DNA of 62,124 bases from Gammaproteobacteria bacterium RIFCSPHIGHO2_12_FULL_63_22 (GCA_001801685.1 MGYJ01000055.1:1-62124); one strand, 5' to 3'. Positions 1-6,660 are shown, numbered from the stretch's first letter. Program-made: numbers and translations. The notes: a model not told the origin generated them from the letters alone.

Positions 1-84
1 GACGCATCGTCCAGCGACGCTCGCCTCAGCGACGCTCGCCTCAGCGACGCTCCGTTCAGCGACGCTCCGTTCAGCGACGCTCCG
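1..84. repeat. Terminal redundancy, left copy
   Basis: Bases 1-84 are identical to 62041-62124, including the distinctive order of repeat variants (one CATCGTCC unit, two CTCGCCTC units, then CTCCGTTC units). This indicates a circular contig cut inside the repeat array, with circle length 62,040 if the overlap is true. It may instead be an assembly overlap forced by the repeat, so it does not prove a physical terminal repeat. Confidence 0.8.
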
Positions 85-240
85 TTCAGCGACGCTCCGT
101 TCAGCGACGCATCGTCCAGCGACGCTCCGTTCAGCGACGCATCGTCCAGCGACGCTCCGTTCAGCGACGCTCCGTTCAGCGACGCTCCGTCCAGCGACGC
201 ATCGTCCAGCGACGCATCGTCCAGCGACGCATCGTTCAGA
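1..240. repeat. Tandem 15-bp repeat, left part (16 units)
   Basis: Sixteen contiguous 15-bp units, mainly GACGCTCCGTTCAGC, GACGCATCGTCCAGC and GACGCTCGCCTCAGC. They are coding on the minus strand (five codons per unit). Differences are confined to a few positions inside each unit, which suggests recent expansion by slippage or unequal exchange, with codon identity kept. The same array occupies 61936-62124 at the other end. Confidence 0.95.
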
Positions 241-380
241 ATTGCACGCCGGCCCCCTTCCCGTCCCAGTAGCCACGCCCGATGCTCGGTGAGCACATTC
301 GCCAATTCCTCCGGTGTCGGCTTCCAGCCCGGTTCGCCGCGTTGCGGTTTGCGGTCAGCTATCTGTGATTCGCTGCTCAT
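1..380 (-). CDS. Pentapeptide-repeat protein, 5' part (continues at 62040)
   Basis: This is the N-terminal part of a gene that crosses the window ends. ATG at 380 overlaps the TGA of the upstream paralog gene (ATGA). About 46 non-repeat residues come first, with a W-P-T-P-E-E-L stretch, followed by 16 pentapeptides (bases 1-240) of the form A-S-L-x-x (ASLNG, ASLDD, ASLDG, ASLRR). This matches the A(D/N)Lxx pentapeptide rule with Leu inward-facing. Joined to 62040-61797 across the 84-bp overlap, the frame stays open and gives about 207 residues with 23 repeats, nearly six coils of a right-handed quadrilateral beta-helix. Some family members (Qnr, MfpA) mimic DNA and bind gyrase; no such role is shown here. 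Assembly through the repeat makes the copy number uncertain. Confidence 0.85.
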   Translation of the reverse strand, partial: MSSESQIADRKPQRGEPGWKPTPEELANVLTEHRAWLLGREGGRRAILNDASLDDASLDDASLDGASLNGASLNGASLDDASLNGASLDDASLNGASLNGASLNGASLNGASLRRASLRRASLDDA

Positions 381-631
381 GATTTCGCGCTCCTAATTTG
401 CCACTTCTTCCTCTGATTTTCCGCCCACCTACTCACGCTGTCGAGCGGCCCGTGCACATTGATCTGCGGCCGCGCGCCGTTCGTCCGTGGTAACCGCTCG
501 ACCAGTGCCCGTCGTAGCAGGCAGTCGCAACGCTCGACGATTTCTAGCAGCCGTAGCTCACGCTCGATTCGCTGGGCGTGGTCGATAACGCGGCGACGTC
601 GGCGGCGTTCGTAGATGGCTTCTGGTATCAT
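377..631 (-). CDS. Small protein, paralog of the 61534-61800 product
   Basis: 84 residues from ATG at 631 (a TTG at 649 would add six). Basic, helical N-terminus, then I-E-R-E-L-R-L-L-E-I-V-E-R-C-D-C-L-L and a P-Q-I-N-x-x-G tail before W-x-x-x-Q-R-K-K-W. The gene at 61534-61800 has the same core (RELNRLEIVERCECLLWRS, then RPQIN, then AEQRRKW). The two copies lie on either side of the pentapeptide gene in the same orientation; this one overlaps its start codon by ATGA. No known function recognised. It is transcribed divergently from 722-934, and the shared intergenic region carries an inverted repeat. Confidence 0.75.
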   Translation of the reverse strand: MIPEAIYERRRRRRVIDHAQRIERELRLLEIVERCDCLLRRALVERLPRTNGARPQINVHGPLDSVSRWAENQRKKWQIRSAKS

Positions 632-652
632 GGTTTCAAAGAATATCAAATT

Positions 653-674
653 TACTATTGCACAGTCAATAGTA
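653..674. promoter_or_regulatory. Inverted repeat, candidate operator in divergent promoter region
   Basis: TACTATTG (653-660) and its exact complement CAATAGTA (667-674) are separated by six bases. The repeat lies in the AT-rich gap between the minus gene ending its 5' side at 631 and the plus gene starting at 722, which encodes a helix-turn-helix protein. TATATT at 681-686 could be a -10 box for the plus direction. Binding by the adjacent HTH protein is inference from position. Confidence 0.5.
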
Positions 675-721
675 GATTGATATATTTATTTCCGTCGATA
701 CGAAACAGGAGCCAAAAACGA

Positions 722-934
722 ATGGCCGCAACAAAAAAACCAGGACTGAAAGGCCATATGACCGCAACGCAAATCGCAGACCGGTATGGCATTAGCCACC
801 AGCTAGTAGCCCAGTGGCGACGAGCCGGGAAGCTGCCATTCCGTCGCGACGAGGACGGTCGTTATTACTATCCGGTGCCGAGCGTGAAGCAGGTGGTTGG
901 ATGGTTTTTGTGGCGGAAGGGTATCAAAATATGA
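722..934 (+). CDS. Small helix-turn-helix DNA-binding protein
   Basis: 70 residues. ATG at 722 has AGGAG about nine bases upstream, which decides this start over the longer open frame. The core T-A-T-Q-I-A-D-R-Y-G-I-S-H-Q-L-V-A-Q-W-R-R-A-G-K-L-P is a MerR/excisionase-like winged-helix pattern, followed by a basic beta-hairpin-like stretch (F-R-R-D-E-D-G-R-Y-Y-Y-P). Likely a transcription regulator of the plus-strand arm, possibly acting at the inverted repeat 653-674. Its stop overlaps the next start (ATGA), so it heads an operon. Confidence 0.75.
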   Translation: MAATKKPGLKGHMTATQIADRYGISHQLVAQWRRAGKLPFRRDEDGRYYYPVPSVKQVVGWFLWRKGIKI

Positions 935-1623
935 AGCGAGACATGGGCAGCGACGTGACGAACAGCGGGCCGGTCGACGGCCAGGATGATTGCCTGGAAT
1001 CGCAACTGGAGACGGCATTGCAGGCGGGTGACGCGGCGGACGCGCAACCCACGGCGGAACCGGTCGAATCCGAACCGGCCAAGGAACCGGCGACGCCCGT
1101 GCAGCCCGAGGCGAAGGTGCCGCTCACGGACGGCGAACTCTTGGCGGAGATCGAGGCCGCGGCGAAGGTGGCACGTGAACGGGAGCGGGAATTGCAGGCT
1201 GCGGAATCGGGGCTGAAGGTCGCCAAGGAACATGTCAAGGCGTGCGAGGGGAACCTGCACGCGGCGTTACGCAAGGTGTGCCAACTTTCGCTCCACGAGG
1301 ACATGCCGCTCTTCTCACAGCACGCGAACGGAACCGGCGAGTGCGCGGCTTCCGCCACCCTGGACGGAGAGACGGTGCCTATGCAGTCGGCCAACGACTC
1401 CTGGCGGTCCGTGCGGCTCGACTCGCTGGACGATCCCGATTTTACGCCGAGCCTGCTGAAGAAGCTGGCGGCAGCGGAGATTGAGACGATCGGGCAACTG
1501 GTCGACTATCAGGCGACGGGCAAATGGATCACTTCGATTCACGGCATCGGCCAGGCGGCGGGAGACAAATTGGCCGATGCGATGGAGCGGTTTTGGGCGG
1601 CGCACCCAGAGTACGCTCGCTGA
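931..1623 (+). CDS. Coiled-coil protein with C-terminal helix-hairpin-helix
   Basis: 230 residues. Acidic, Pro/Ala-rich N-terminus to about residue 70, then a long charged helix (A-K-V-A-R-E-R-E-R-E-L-Q-A-A-E, predicted coiled coil) and a C-terminal domain with L-K-K-L-A-A-A-E-I-E-T-I-G-Q-L and G-I-G-Q-A-A-G-D-K-L-A. The last part resembles helix-hairpin-helix DNA-binding units such as the RNA polymerase alpha C-terminal domain. Coupled to the HTH gene by a 4-base overlap. Function unknown; nucleic-acid binding is inferred from the HhH pattern. Confidence 0.65.
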   Translation: MKRDMGSDVTNSGPVDGQDDCLESQLETALQAGDAADAQPTAEPVESEPAKEPATPVQPEAKVPLTDGELLAEIEAAAKVARERERELQAAESGLKVAKEHVKACEGNLHAALRKVCQLSLHEDMPLFSQHANGTGECAASATLDGETVPMQSANDSWRSVRLDSLDDPDFTPSLLKKLAAAEIETIGQLVDYQATGKWITSIHGIGQAAGDKLADAMERFWAAHPEYAR

Positions 1624-1640
1624 GGGACAAGGAGGTTGGA

Positions 1641-2999
1641 ATGGATTACGCATCATTTATTGCAGGCAAATGCCAGTCGCGTTCACATGGATTCGACCCG
1701 ATTTGGATTCCCGATTTTCTTTTCGATTTCCAGGTGTCGCTCGTCGAATGGGCTATCGGCAAAGGCCGAGCGGCTATTTTTGCCGAGTGCGGTCTCGGAA
1801 AAACTCCGATGCAGCTCGTCTGGGCTGAGAATGTAATTCGCCACACAAACAAACCTGTACTCCTGGTGACGCCGATCGCGGTCGGATCACAGGCAGAACG
1901 CGAAGCCGTCAAGTTCGGCATCGAGGCAAAACGAACCCGTGATGGCAAGATGGCCGGCGATAAGTGTATATGGATCACGAACTACGAACAATTGCATAAG
2001 TACGATCCGGCGATGTTTGGCGGATGCGTGTGCGACGAATCGTCAGCGATCAAAGACTTTAAGACGGATCGAAAAAAGGTAGTGGTCGAGTTTATGCGGA
2101 CAATACCGTATCGCCTGTTATGCACAGCGACGGCCGCACCGAATGACTACTGGGAACTCGGCACTTCCAGCGAAGCGTTGGGGTATCTCGGCTATCGTGA
2201 TATGCTAACGCACTTTTTCAAAGAGGAAGTAAAAAAGGATTATCTAGGGTGGGGTCGAACGAAATACCGTTTTCGTGGACACGCGGAGCAACCATTCTGG
2301 CAGTGGGTCTGTTCATGGGCACGTTCACTACGCAATCCGTCCGACCTTGGATTCGACGATAGCCGGTTCGCTCTTCCTGATTTGATTGAACATGAAATTG
2401 TCGTCAAACTCGATTCTCCGCGCAATGGCCTGCTGTTCGATATGCCGGCTAGCGACATGCGGGAAGAGCGTGCCGAACGGCGGCGAACGATCAAGGAACG
2501 CTGTGAACGAGCGGCGGCCATCGCCAATGAATGCACGGATGCGTCGGTTGTTTGGTGCGACCTGAACCCAGAAGGGGACTTGCTGGAGTCGCTGCTCGAC
2601 GATTGCGTTCAGGTCAAGGGTAGCATGTCTGACCAGGCGAAAGAAGAGGCGTTGCAGGCGTTCTCTTTTGGCCAGATCAGGCAGATGGTAATCAAACCGA
2701 AAATTGGAGCATGGGGACTAAACTGGCAGCACTGTGCTAATGTCGTTGAGTTCCCCACGCATTCGTTCGAACAACACTATCAGCTAGTTCGCAGATGTCA
2801 TAGGTTCGGCCAGACACGGCCGGTCCATGTATCGTCAGTGATTTGCGACAGCGAACAGGGAATCGTGGCTAACCGACGACGCAAAGCTAATCAGGTCGAC
2901 ACGATGTTTACCAGTATCGTTCGCCATATGGGCGATGAGTTGCATCTTGTTTCGCATGATAATTTCCCCGTAAAAGAGGATTGCCCGGCATGGCTGTGA
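1641..2999 (+). CDS. SNF2-like superfamily 2 helicase/ATPase
   Basis: 452 residues; GGAGG eight bases before ATG 1641. Motif I A-E-C-G-L-G-K-T at 48-55, motif II C-D-E-S-S at 131-135, motif III T-A-T-A-A-P-N-D near 162, and motif VI Q-x-x-R-R-C-H-R-F-G-Q-T-R-P near the C-terminus, typical of SNF2/DEXD phage helicases. DESS replaces the usual DEAH. It overlaps the next gene, a DNA methyltransferase, by ten bases. This pairing is common in phages and may serve DNA modification or anti-restriction, but the substrate is not visible here. Confidence 0.88.
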   Translation: MDYASFIAGKCQSRSHGFDPIWIPDFLFDFQVSLVEWAIGKGRAAIFAECGLGKTPMQLVWAENVIRHTNKPVLLVTPIAVGSQAEREAVKFGIEAKRTRDGKMAGDKCIWITNYEQLHKYDPAMFGGCVCDESSAIKDFKTDRKKVVVEFMRTIPYRLLCTATAAPNDYWELGTSSEALGYLGYRDMLTHFFKEEVKKDYLGWGRTKYRFRGHAEQPFWQWVCSWARSLRNPSDLGFDDSRFALPDLIEHEIVVKLDSPRNGLLFDMPASDMREERAERRRTIKERCERAAAIANECTDASVVWCDLNPEGDLLESLLDDCVQVKGSMSDQAKEEALQAFSFGQIRQMVIKPKIGAWGLNWQHCANVVEFPTHSFEQHYQLVRRCHRFGQTRPVHVSSVICDSEQGIVANRRRKANQVDTMFTSIVRHMGDELHLVSHDNFPVKEDCPAWL

Positions 3000-3967
3000 T
3001 CGACCAGGAAGTCACGGACAGATATGCGATTTACAACGGTGATTCTGCGGAAGTGCTGCAATCTATTCCGGATGAATCCGTAGGGTTGAGTATCTACTCC
3101 CCTCCGTTCGCGACGGAGAATGGAGGGGCACTGTACAATTACAGTTCGTCGCTCCGTGACTTGTCGAACTCGCGAACGTACAAGGAGTTTTTCGATCATT
3201 ACCGCTTTATTGTCGAGCACATTGCCCGCGTCACGAAACCCGGTCGCATCTCGGCAGTGCATTGCATGGACGTTCCGAAACAGGGAGCGAACATCTGCGG
3301 ATACTCCGACTTTCCCGGCCACATTATCGCTCTTCATGAATCGCTAGGCTTCGACTACTTACCGCGTATCTGCATATGGAAAGAACCGCTTGCCGTTCGA
3401 AATCGGACGATGGCAAAAGCTCTTGCCCATCGCCAGATCGTAGAGGATTCTACGAAGACGAACGTCGCGGCCGCCGACTACCTTATTCCGTTTCGCAAGC
3501 GAGGGGACAATCCGGAGCCGGTAGTGCATCCGACCGGACTATCTGAGTATGCCGGAGAGCGTACCGTTCCGGCCGAACTCCATCGCTATCGCAACTGGAA
3601 AGGAAACCAGATAGAGAACCGGTATTCACATTGGATTTGGCGGAACTATGCTTCGTGCTTTTGGGACGATATTCGTTTGGGTCGCGTGCTCCCCTACGAA
3701 GAGAGTAAGGACGAAGGTGACGAGCGGCATATGCACCCGTTGCAGTTGGATGTAGTGGAACGAGCAGTCATATTATGGAGCAATCCCGGCGACGTGGTAT
3801 TGACCCCATTTATGGGTGTTGGCAGCGAAGTGTACGGGGCGGTGACGGCCAGAAGAAAAGGCATCGGTATCGAACTAAAGCCATCGTTCTATCGTCAGGC
3901 AGTAAAGAATCTTCACAAAGCCGTTGAAGAGTCGTCGACCCACAAGGAGCAATTATTGTTTTCATAA
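2990..3967 (+). CDS. Beta-class DNA methyltransferase (N4-cytosine or N6-adenine)
   Basis: 325 residues from ATG 2990. The catalytic motif S-P-P-F lies at residues 37-40, and the SAM-binding F-M-G-V-G-S-E motif lies near the C-terminus, the motif order of beta-class enzymes. S-P-P-[YF] is more usual in N4-cytosine methylases and D-P-P-Y in N6-adenine ones, so m4C is the better guess. The region between (W-K-G-N-Q-I-E-N-R and the Trp-rich S-H-W-I-W-R-N-Y) probably holds target recognition. Overlaps and probably works with the SNF2-like helicase; no restriction nuclease is adjacent. Confidence 0.88.
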   Translation: MAVIDQEVTDRYAIYNGDSAEVLQSIPDESVGLSIYSPPFATENGGALYNYSSSLRDLSNSRTYKEFFDHYRFIVEHIARVTKPGRISAVHCMDVPKQGANICGYSDFPGHIIALHESLGFDYLPRICIWKEPLAVRNRTMAKALAHRQIVEDSTKTNVAAADYLIPFRKRGDNPEPVVHPTGLSEYAGERTVPAELHRYRNWKGNQIENRYSHWIWRNYASCFWDDIRLGRVLPYEESKDEGDERHMHPLQLDVVERAVILWSNPGDVVLTPFMGVGSEVYGAVTARRKGIGIELKPSFYRQAVKNLHKAVEESSTHKEQLLFS

Positions 3968-3992
3968 TCCACCAACAGGAAAGGAATCCACC

Positions 3993-4172
3993 ATGTTAGT
4001 TCTCTCACGCCACACCAACGAAAAGATCATCATAGGCGACGACGTCGTTATTACGGTCGTCGAGATTCGCGGCGAAAAAGTGAAGATCGGGATTGAGGCT
4101 CCGAGGTCGACCAGCGTACATCGTGAAGAGGTCTGGCTGTCGATCCAGGGGCATCGGGAGGCGGCGGAATGA
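3993..4172 (+). CDS. csrA: CsrA-family RNA-binding translational regulator
   Basis: 59 residues, family length about 60. M-L-V-L-S-R-H-T-N-E-K-I-I-I-G-D-D at the start and G-I-E-A-P-R-S-x-x-V-H-R-E-E-V at 34-48 are the hallmark CsrA strands; the conserved L4, R6 and the V-H-R-E-E core (R44) are present. CsrA binds GGA motifs in leaders. ATG 3993 has AGGAAAGGAA upstream. A phage copy could redirect host post-transcriptional control; this is inference. The next gene overlaps by ATGA. Confidence 0.93.
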   Translation: MLVLSRHTNEKIIIGDDVVITVVEIRGEKVKIGIEAPRSTSVHREEVWLSIQGHREAAE

Positions 4173-4687
4173 CGTTCGACGAACTCCTCTCCGTGGTCCC
4201 TGGATTGCGGAAAGCCAGACGACTTAATGCCGCACTACTCCGAATCCTGCTCGATCGCCGACGACGCGAATGTACATGGTGTGGCATGACGGTGCCACGT
4301 GGCCGTATCGCGTGGTGTTCAGATAAATGCGTCGCTGATTTTCGTGAACGATGCGACCCGGCGGCATCTGTTAAGGCGGTATTTCGTCGCGATAATGGCC
4401 GGTGCCGACGTTGTGGCCGTGACGTAGAAAAATCAAAACGAGTGTATGTAGCCTACCTGCGTGACTGGCCGGGCAACTGGCGATATCCAGAACAGCATAA
4501 TAAGGTAAAGGTGATGCTAGGGTTTGGTCGCGGGGGATGGTGGGAGATTGACCACACGATACCGGTATGCGAGGGTGGCGGACTGTGCACGATCGATAAT
4601 CTGCGACTGATGTGTGGGGCGTGCCATGATGATGAGACTCGGAATCTATCGCGACGACAACGGCGACAGCGGGAGTTGAGCAAATGA
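4169..4687 (+). CDS. HNH endonuclease with zinc-binding cysteines
   Basis: 172 residues. N-terminal C-x-x-C...C-x-x-x-C knuckle (C-T-W-C-G, W-C-S-D-K-C), then C-R-R-C-G and the HNH core E-I-D-H-T-I-P-V...G-G...D-N-L-R-L-M-C-G-A-C-H. This is the McrA/HNH type with structural zinc. Embedded in the operon (ATGA overlap with csrA, four-base overlap with the next gene), so probably a resident phage nuclease. Free-standing homing is less likely because no interrupted gene is seen beside it. Confidence 0.85.
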   Translation: MTFDELLSVVPGLRKARRLNAALLRILLDRRRRECTWCGMTVPRGRIAWCSDKCVADFRERCDPAASVKAVFRRDNGRCRRCGRDVEKSKRVYVAYLRDWPGNWRYPEQHNKVKVMLGFGRGGWWEIDHTIPVCEGGGLCTIDNLRLMCGACHDDETRNLSRRQRRQRELSK

Positions 4688-4893
4688 AACTCGAATCGAA
4701 ATGGGGCGAGTCTGGCCCGTTGCGGCCGAACGAAGTCGAATCGGTGGAGGTCGACCTGACGATAGAGTACGGCTGCACCGGCTCCTGTGAGATGAGCTTT
4801 ATCTACGTTTACGGCTGCGATGTATTCGGCGCAGTAATTCTCGGTCGCACGATCGACTTTTGGTGGCCGCCCGAACTCGGCGGGGAGTGGTGA
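4684..4893 (+). CDS. Small protein of unknown function (69 aa)
   Basis: Overlaps the HNH gene by four bases and the next ATG by three (TGATG). Acidic, with a Y-G-C-T-G-S-C pattern and a Trp-rich C-terminus (F-W-W-P-P). No family recognised. Support comes from tight translational coupling on both sides. Confidence 0.6.
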   Translation: MKLESKWGESGPLRPNEVESVEVDLTIEYGCTGSCEMSFIYVYGCDVFGAVILGRTIDFWWPPELGGEW

Positions 4894-5054
4894 TGAAGAA
4901 ACGACGTTATTGGCCCGTGTCAGTGAAGTGGCGCTGGCACGAACGAAATTACACACGCCTCTACGGAATCCGGACGCACGCGTGCCTTACCCGTGACGGC
5001 ACGGTCGGCGGATGGGTGCTGCACTTGTGGGCCGTGAAAGTGGTGTTTGGATGA
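4893..5054 (+). CDS. Small basic protein of unknown function (53 aa)
   Basis: Starts M-K-K-R-R-Y-W-P, with many Arg, Trp and His residues and no recognised domain. The start overlaps the preceding stop and the stop overlaps the next ATG (ATGA), so it sits in a chain of coupled genes. Confidence 0.55.
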   Translation: MKKRRYWPVSVKWRWHERNYTRLYGIRTHACLTRDGTVGGWVLHLWAVKVVFG

Positions 5055-5245
5055 ACGGCATGGCTCGCAAAAAGGCACGAAAGGCACATGAGGCAAAGTA
5101 TTCCGATGGTGTGCCGCGTGACCCAAGAGATTGGACGGTAGAGGATTGGAATGATCTGTATAAGGCGATGGAATGGTTGAAGCGTCGAGTCGCCAAACGG
5201 CATGCTGAGAAATGCAAAGAATCGGAACTCGGTGGGGAGGGGTGA
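5051..5245 (+). CDS. Small charged helical protein (64 aa)
   Basis: M-N-G-M-A-R-K-K-A-R-K-A-H-E start, then D-W-T-V-E-D-W-N-D-L-Y-K-A-M-E-W-L-K-R-R-V, a probable amphipathic helix. ATGA overlap with the preceding gene. Function unknown. Confidence 0.55.
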   Translation: MNGMARKKARKAHEAKYSDGVPRDPRDWTVEDWNDLYKAMEWLKRRVAKRHAEKCKESELGGEG

Positions 5246-5249
5246 GGGG

Positions 5250-5597
5250 ATGAATGGAGCGGACACGGACAACATTCTTTTGAGACTCGAAGCGATCGAA
5301 CGCACGAACGGCGTCATTCTGGCCGACATGAAGCGGCTCGCTGACGCGGACGTGGTACGACGGATCGACGACATGAAATGCGCCATCTGCATCTTGTCTA
5401 CCAACGTCGACAACCTCACGACGCTGGCCGAGCGGGCAGGGCATTCGCCACAGATGAGCGTGCGATTGCAGGTCGCGGCGCAGATAGCATCCGGAATCAA
5501 TGTAGCTCATTGGCACATTGAAACTGTCGCTGACATGGCACTAGCTACCGCCGACGCTCTGATCGCGGCGAGCAAGGAGGATCGCGACAATGGCTGA
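5250..5597 (+). CDS. Unknown helical protein (115 aa)
   Basis: ATG 5250 is preceded by GGGGAGGGGTGAGGGG. Mostly alpha-helical with L-E-A-I-E-R-T-N-G-V-I-L-A-D-M-K-R-L-A-D near the start and a C-terminal A-D-M-A-L-A-T-A-D-A-L-I-A-A-S helix. No known domain. Overlaps the next gene by eight bases. Confidence 0.55.
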   Translation: MNGADTDNILLRLEAIERTNGVILADMKRLADADVVRRIDDMKCAICILSTNVDNLTTLAERAGHSPQMSVRLQVAAQIASGINVAHWHIETVADMALATADALIAASKEDRDNG

Positions 5598-5829
5598 CGA
5601 ACTGTCGCAGAAAACATGCCGGTTCTGTGGTGCGACCATCCTGGTCGCACCGTACTGGCCGCATGACCGGATATCCGAGTCGACAGGTTGGCATGTGACG
5701 ATGTGGGACGAAAGGAAACAGTACGACCGTCACTACGCTTGGACGTGCGGTCCGTGCATGAACGAGAAATACGCAAATGGTGCGAGGATCAGTGGTGACG
5801 ACGGTTACATGGAACTTCATTTGCCCTAG
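5590..5829 (+). CDS. Small zinc-ribbon protein (79 aa)
   Basis: C-R-F-C-G at 10-14 and C-G-P-C at 53-56 form a likely four-cysteine zinc site. Trp- and His-rich between. GAGGATCGCG upstream of ATG 5590, inside the preceding gene. Function unknown; many such ribbons occur in this phage. Confidence 0.6.
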   Translation: MADELSQKTCRFCGATILVAPYWPHDRISESTGWHVTMWDERKQYDRHYAWTCGPCMNEKYANGARISGDDGYMELHLP

Positions 5830-6051
5830 GCGGCGGGCAGGGCCTGCTAATCCTCCCACAAGGCCGACGCAGGTTCCCGCCCGACCGCTGTTATCGAGGC
5901 GGCGAGCATTGCCATGCCGGTGTTGGACGTATCGCAGGATGCCAGGACGCTGGCTACCCCTTGCGGGGCGATACGGATGCAGCGTGCGGAGAGCTACGCA
6001 TGTGATGGGTTCGACTCCTGTCGTCGCCAGTTACCGAAAGGAGGTGATACT
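5830..6051 (+). other. Noncoding stretch with a tRNA-like segment
   Basis: No convincing gene in these 222 bases. Bases 5967-6029 can form an imperfect acceptor stem (GGCGATA with CGTCGCC, one mismatch, one G-U), an anticodon-like hairpin (5984-5988 with 5997-6001, 8-base loop) and a T-arm with GGGTTCGACTCC, which fits the tRNA B-box. A D-arm is missing, so this is at most a degenerate tRNA or mimic. The segment 6039-6048 is a perfect ribosome-binding site for the relic gene at 6052. Confidence 0.3.
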
Positions 6052-6141
6052 GTGAGATTTCTTTCTTTGTTCTCAGGTATCGGTGGATTTCGATCTTGGC
6101 CTTGAGCGTGCCGGCTGGCAATGCGTCGGCCAGTGCGAGTC
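6052..6141 (+). pseudogene. 5' relic of a cytosine-C5 DNA methyltransferase
   Basis: GTG 6052 follows AAAGGAGGTGAT, a full anti-16S complement. The frame reads V-R-F-L-S-L-F-S-G-I-G-G and then, after one extra T near 6085, F-D-L-G-L-E-R-A-G-W-Q-C-V-G-Q-C-E, the SAM-binding motif I of C5 methylases. Homology stops at about 6139, exactly where the oppositely oriented HNH gene ends. The fragment is not a copy of the adjacent 6652-7500 gene at DNA level (many silent differences), so it is the remnant of a second enzyme. Confidence 0.75.
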
Positions 6142-6625
6142 AGGCCAAAAACTTGTATTGCTTTCCGTCAAAGATAATTCGGCCTTCTTCCATAAGTTTG
6201 TAGCAGATTTTTTCGAGTTGAAAATGGATGCTTTTGTGTTCAACACGAGTACAAATCAAGAGATTTTCTATTCGGTTATCATCTTTGATTCCATTGATAT
6301 GGTTAACTACCTCGTTAGGCTTCAATCGCCTTTTTGCGTTTCTCTCGGCAACCAAGACATGCTCAGGAACATATTTGTTGTAGCCTCGACCTGGAGCGTA
6401 GACCATGACGTATCCCCATCGGTCAATAAATCGCCCGCCGTTCCAAGATGGATGGTCCTTACCTCTGAGTATCGGCCGGCAAGGCAATGGTCCGCACCCT
6501 GCCTTGCGGCGGTGGTATTGGAGCGTCTGATAGTACGCTCCAACAGATTTGGCGATCGCTCTAAGGCTTTCGCCGTCAGCCAGTCTCTGCTCGATTTCAT
6601 CTACAGTAATCGTAGTTTTTGTCAT
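6140..6625 (-). CDS. HNH homing-type endonuclease
   Basis: 161 residues from ATG 6625 (TTG 6640 possible). N-terminal helix-turn-helix-like segment (T-V-D-E-I-E-Q-R-L-A-D-G-E-S-L-R-A-I-A) and an HNH_3 core, V-P-E-H-V-L-V-A-E...V-N-H-I-N-G-I-K-D-D-N-R-I-E-N-L. More AT-rich than its neighbours and opposite in orientation. It lies between the methyltransferase relic at 6052 and the methyltransferase at 6652, which suggests a homing insertion. Confidence 0.85.
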   Translation of the reverse strand: MTKTTITVDEIEQRLADGESLRAIAKSVGAYYQTLQYHRRKAGCGPLPCRPILRGKDHPSWNGGRFIDRWGYVMVYAPGRGYNKYVPEHVLVAERNAKRRLKPNEVVNHINGIKDDNRIENLLICTRVEHKSIHFQLEKICYKLMEEGRIIFDGKQYKFLA

Positions 6626-6631
6626 ACAGGT

Positions 6632-6660
6632 ATTATACAAATAAATCTGCCATGCAACAA
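6632..6660 (-). promoter_or_regulatory. Sigma70-like promoter for the HNH gene
   Basis: On the minus strand TTGTTG (6660-6655), 17 bases, then a perfect TATAAT (6637-6632). The -10 box ends six bases before ATG 6625, so the transcript would start at or next to the start codon, giving a leaderless message. Confidence 0.55.

Noticed and set aside
1-240. CRISPR-like array at the window ends
   Set aside because: Units are contiguous 15-mers without spacers and translate cleanly as pentapeptides on the minus strand.
5829-5893. Second tRNA-like segment (GGCGGGCAGGGCCTGC...GGTTCCC)
   Set aside because: Acceptor and T stems do not pair; only scattered resemblance to D-loop and B-box.
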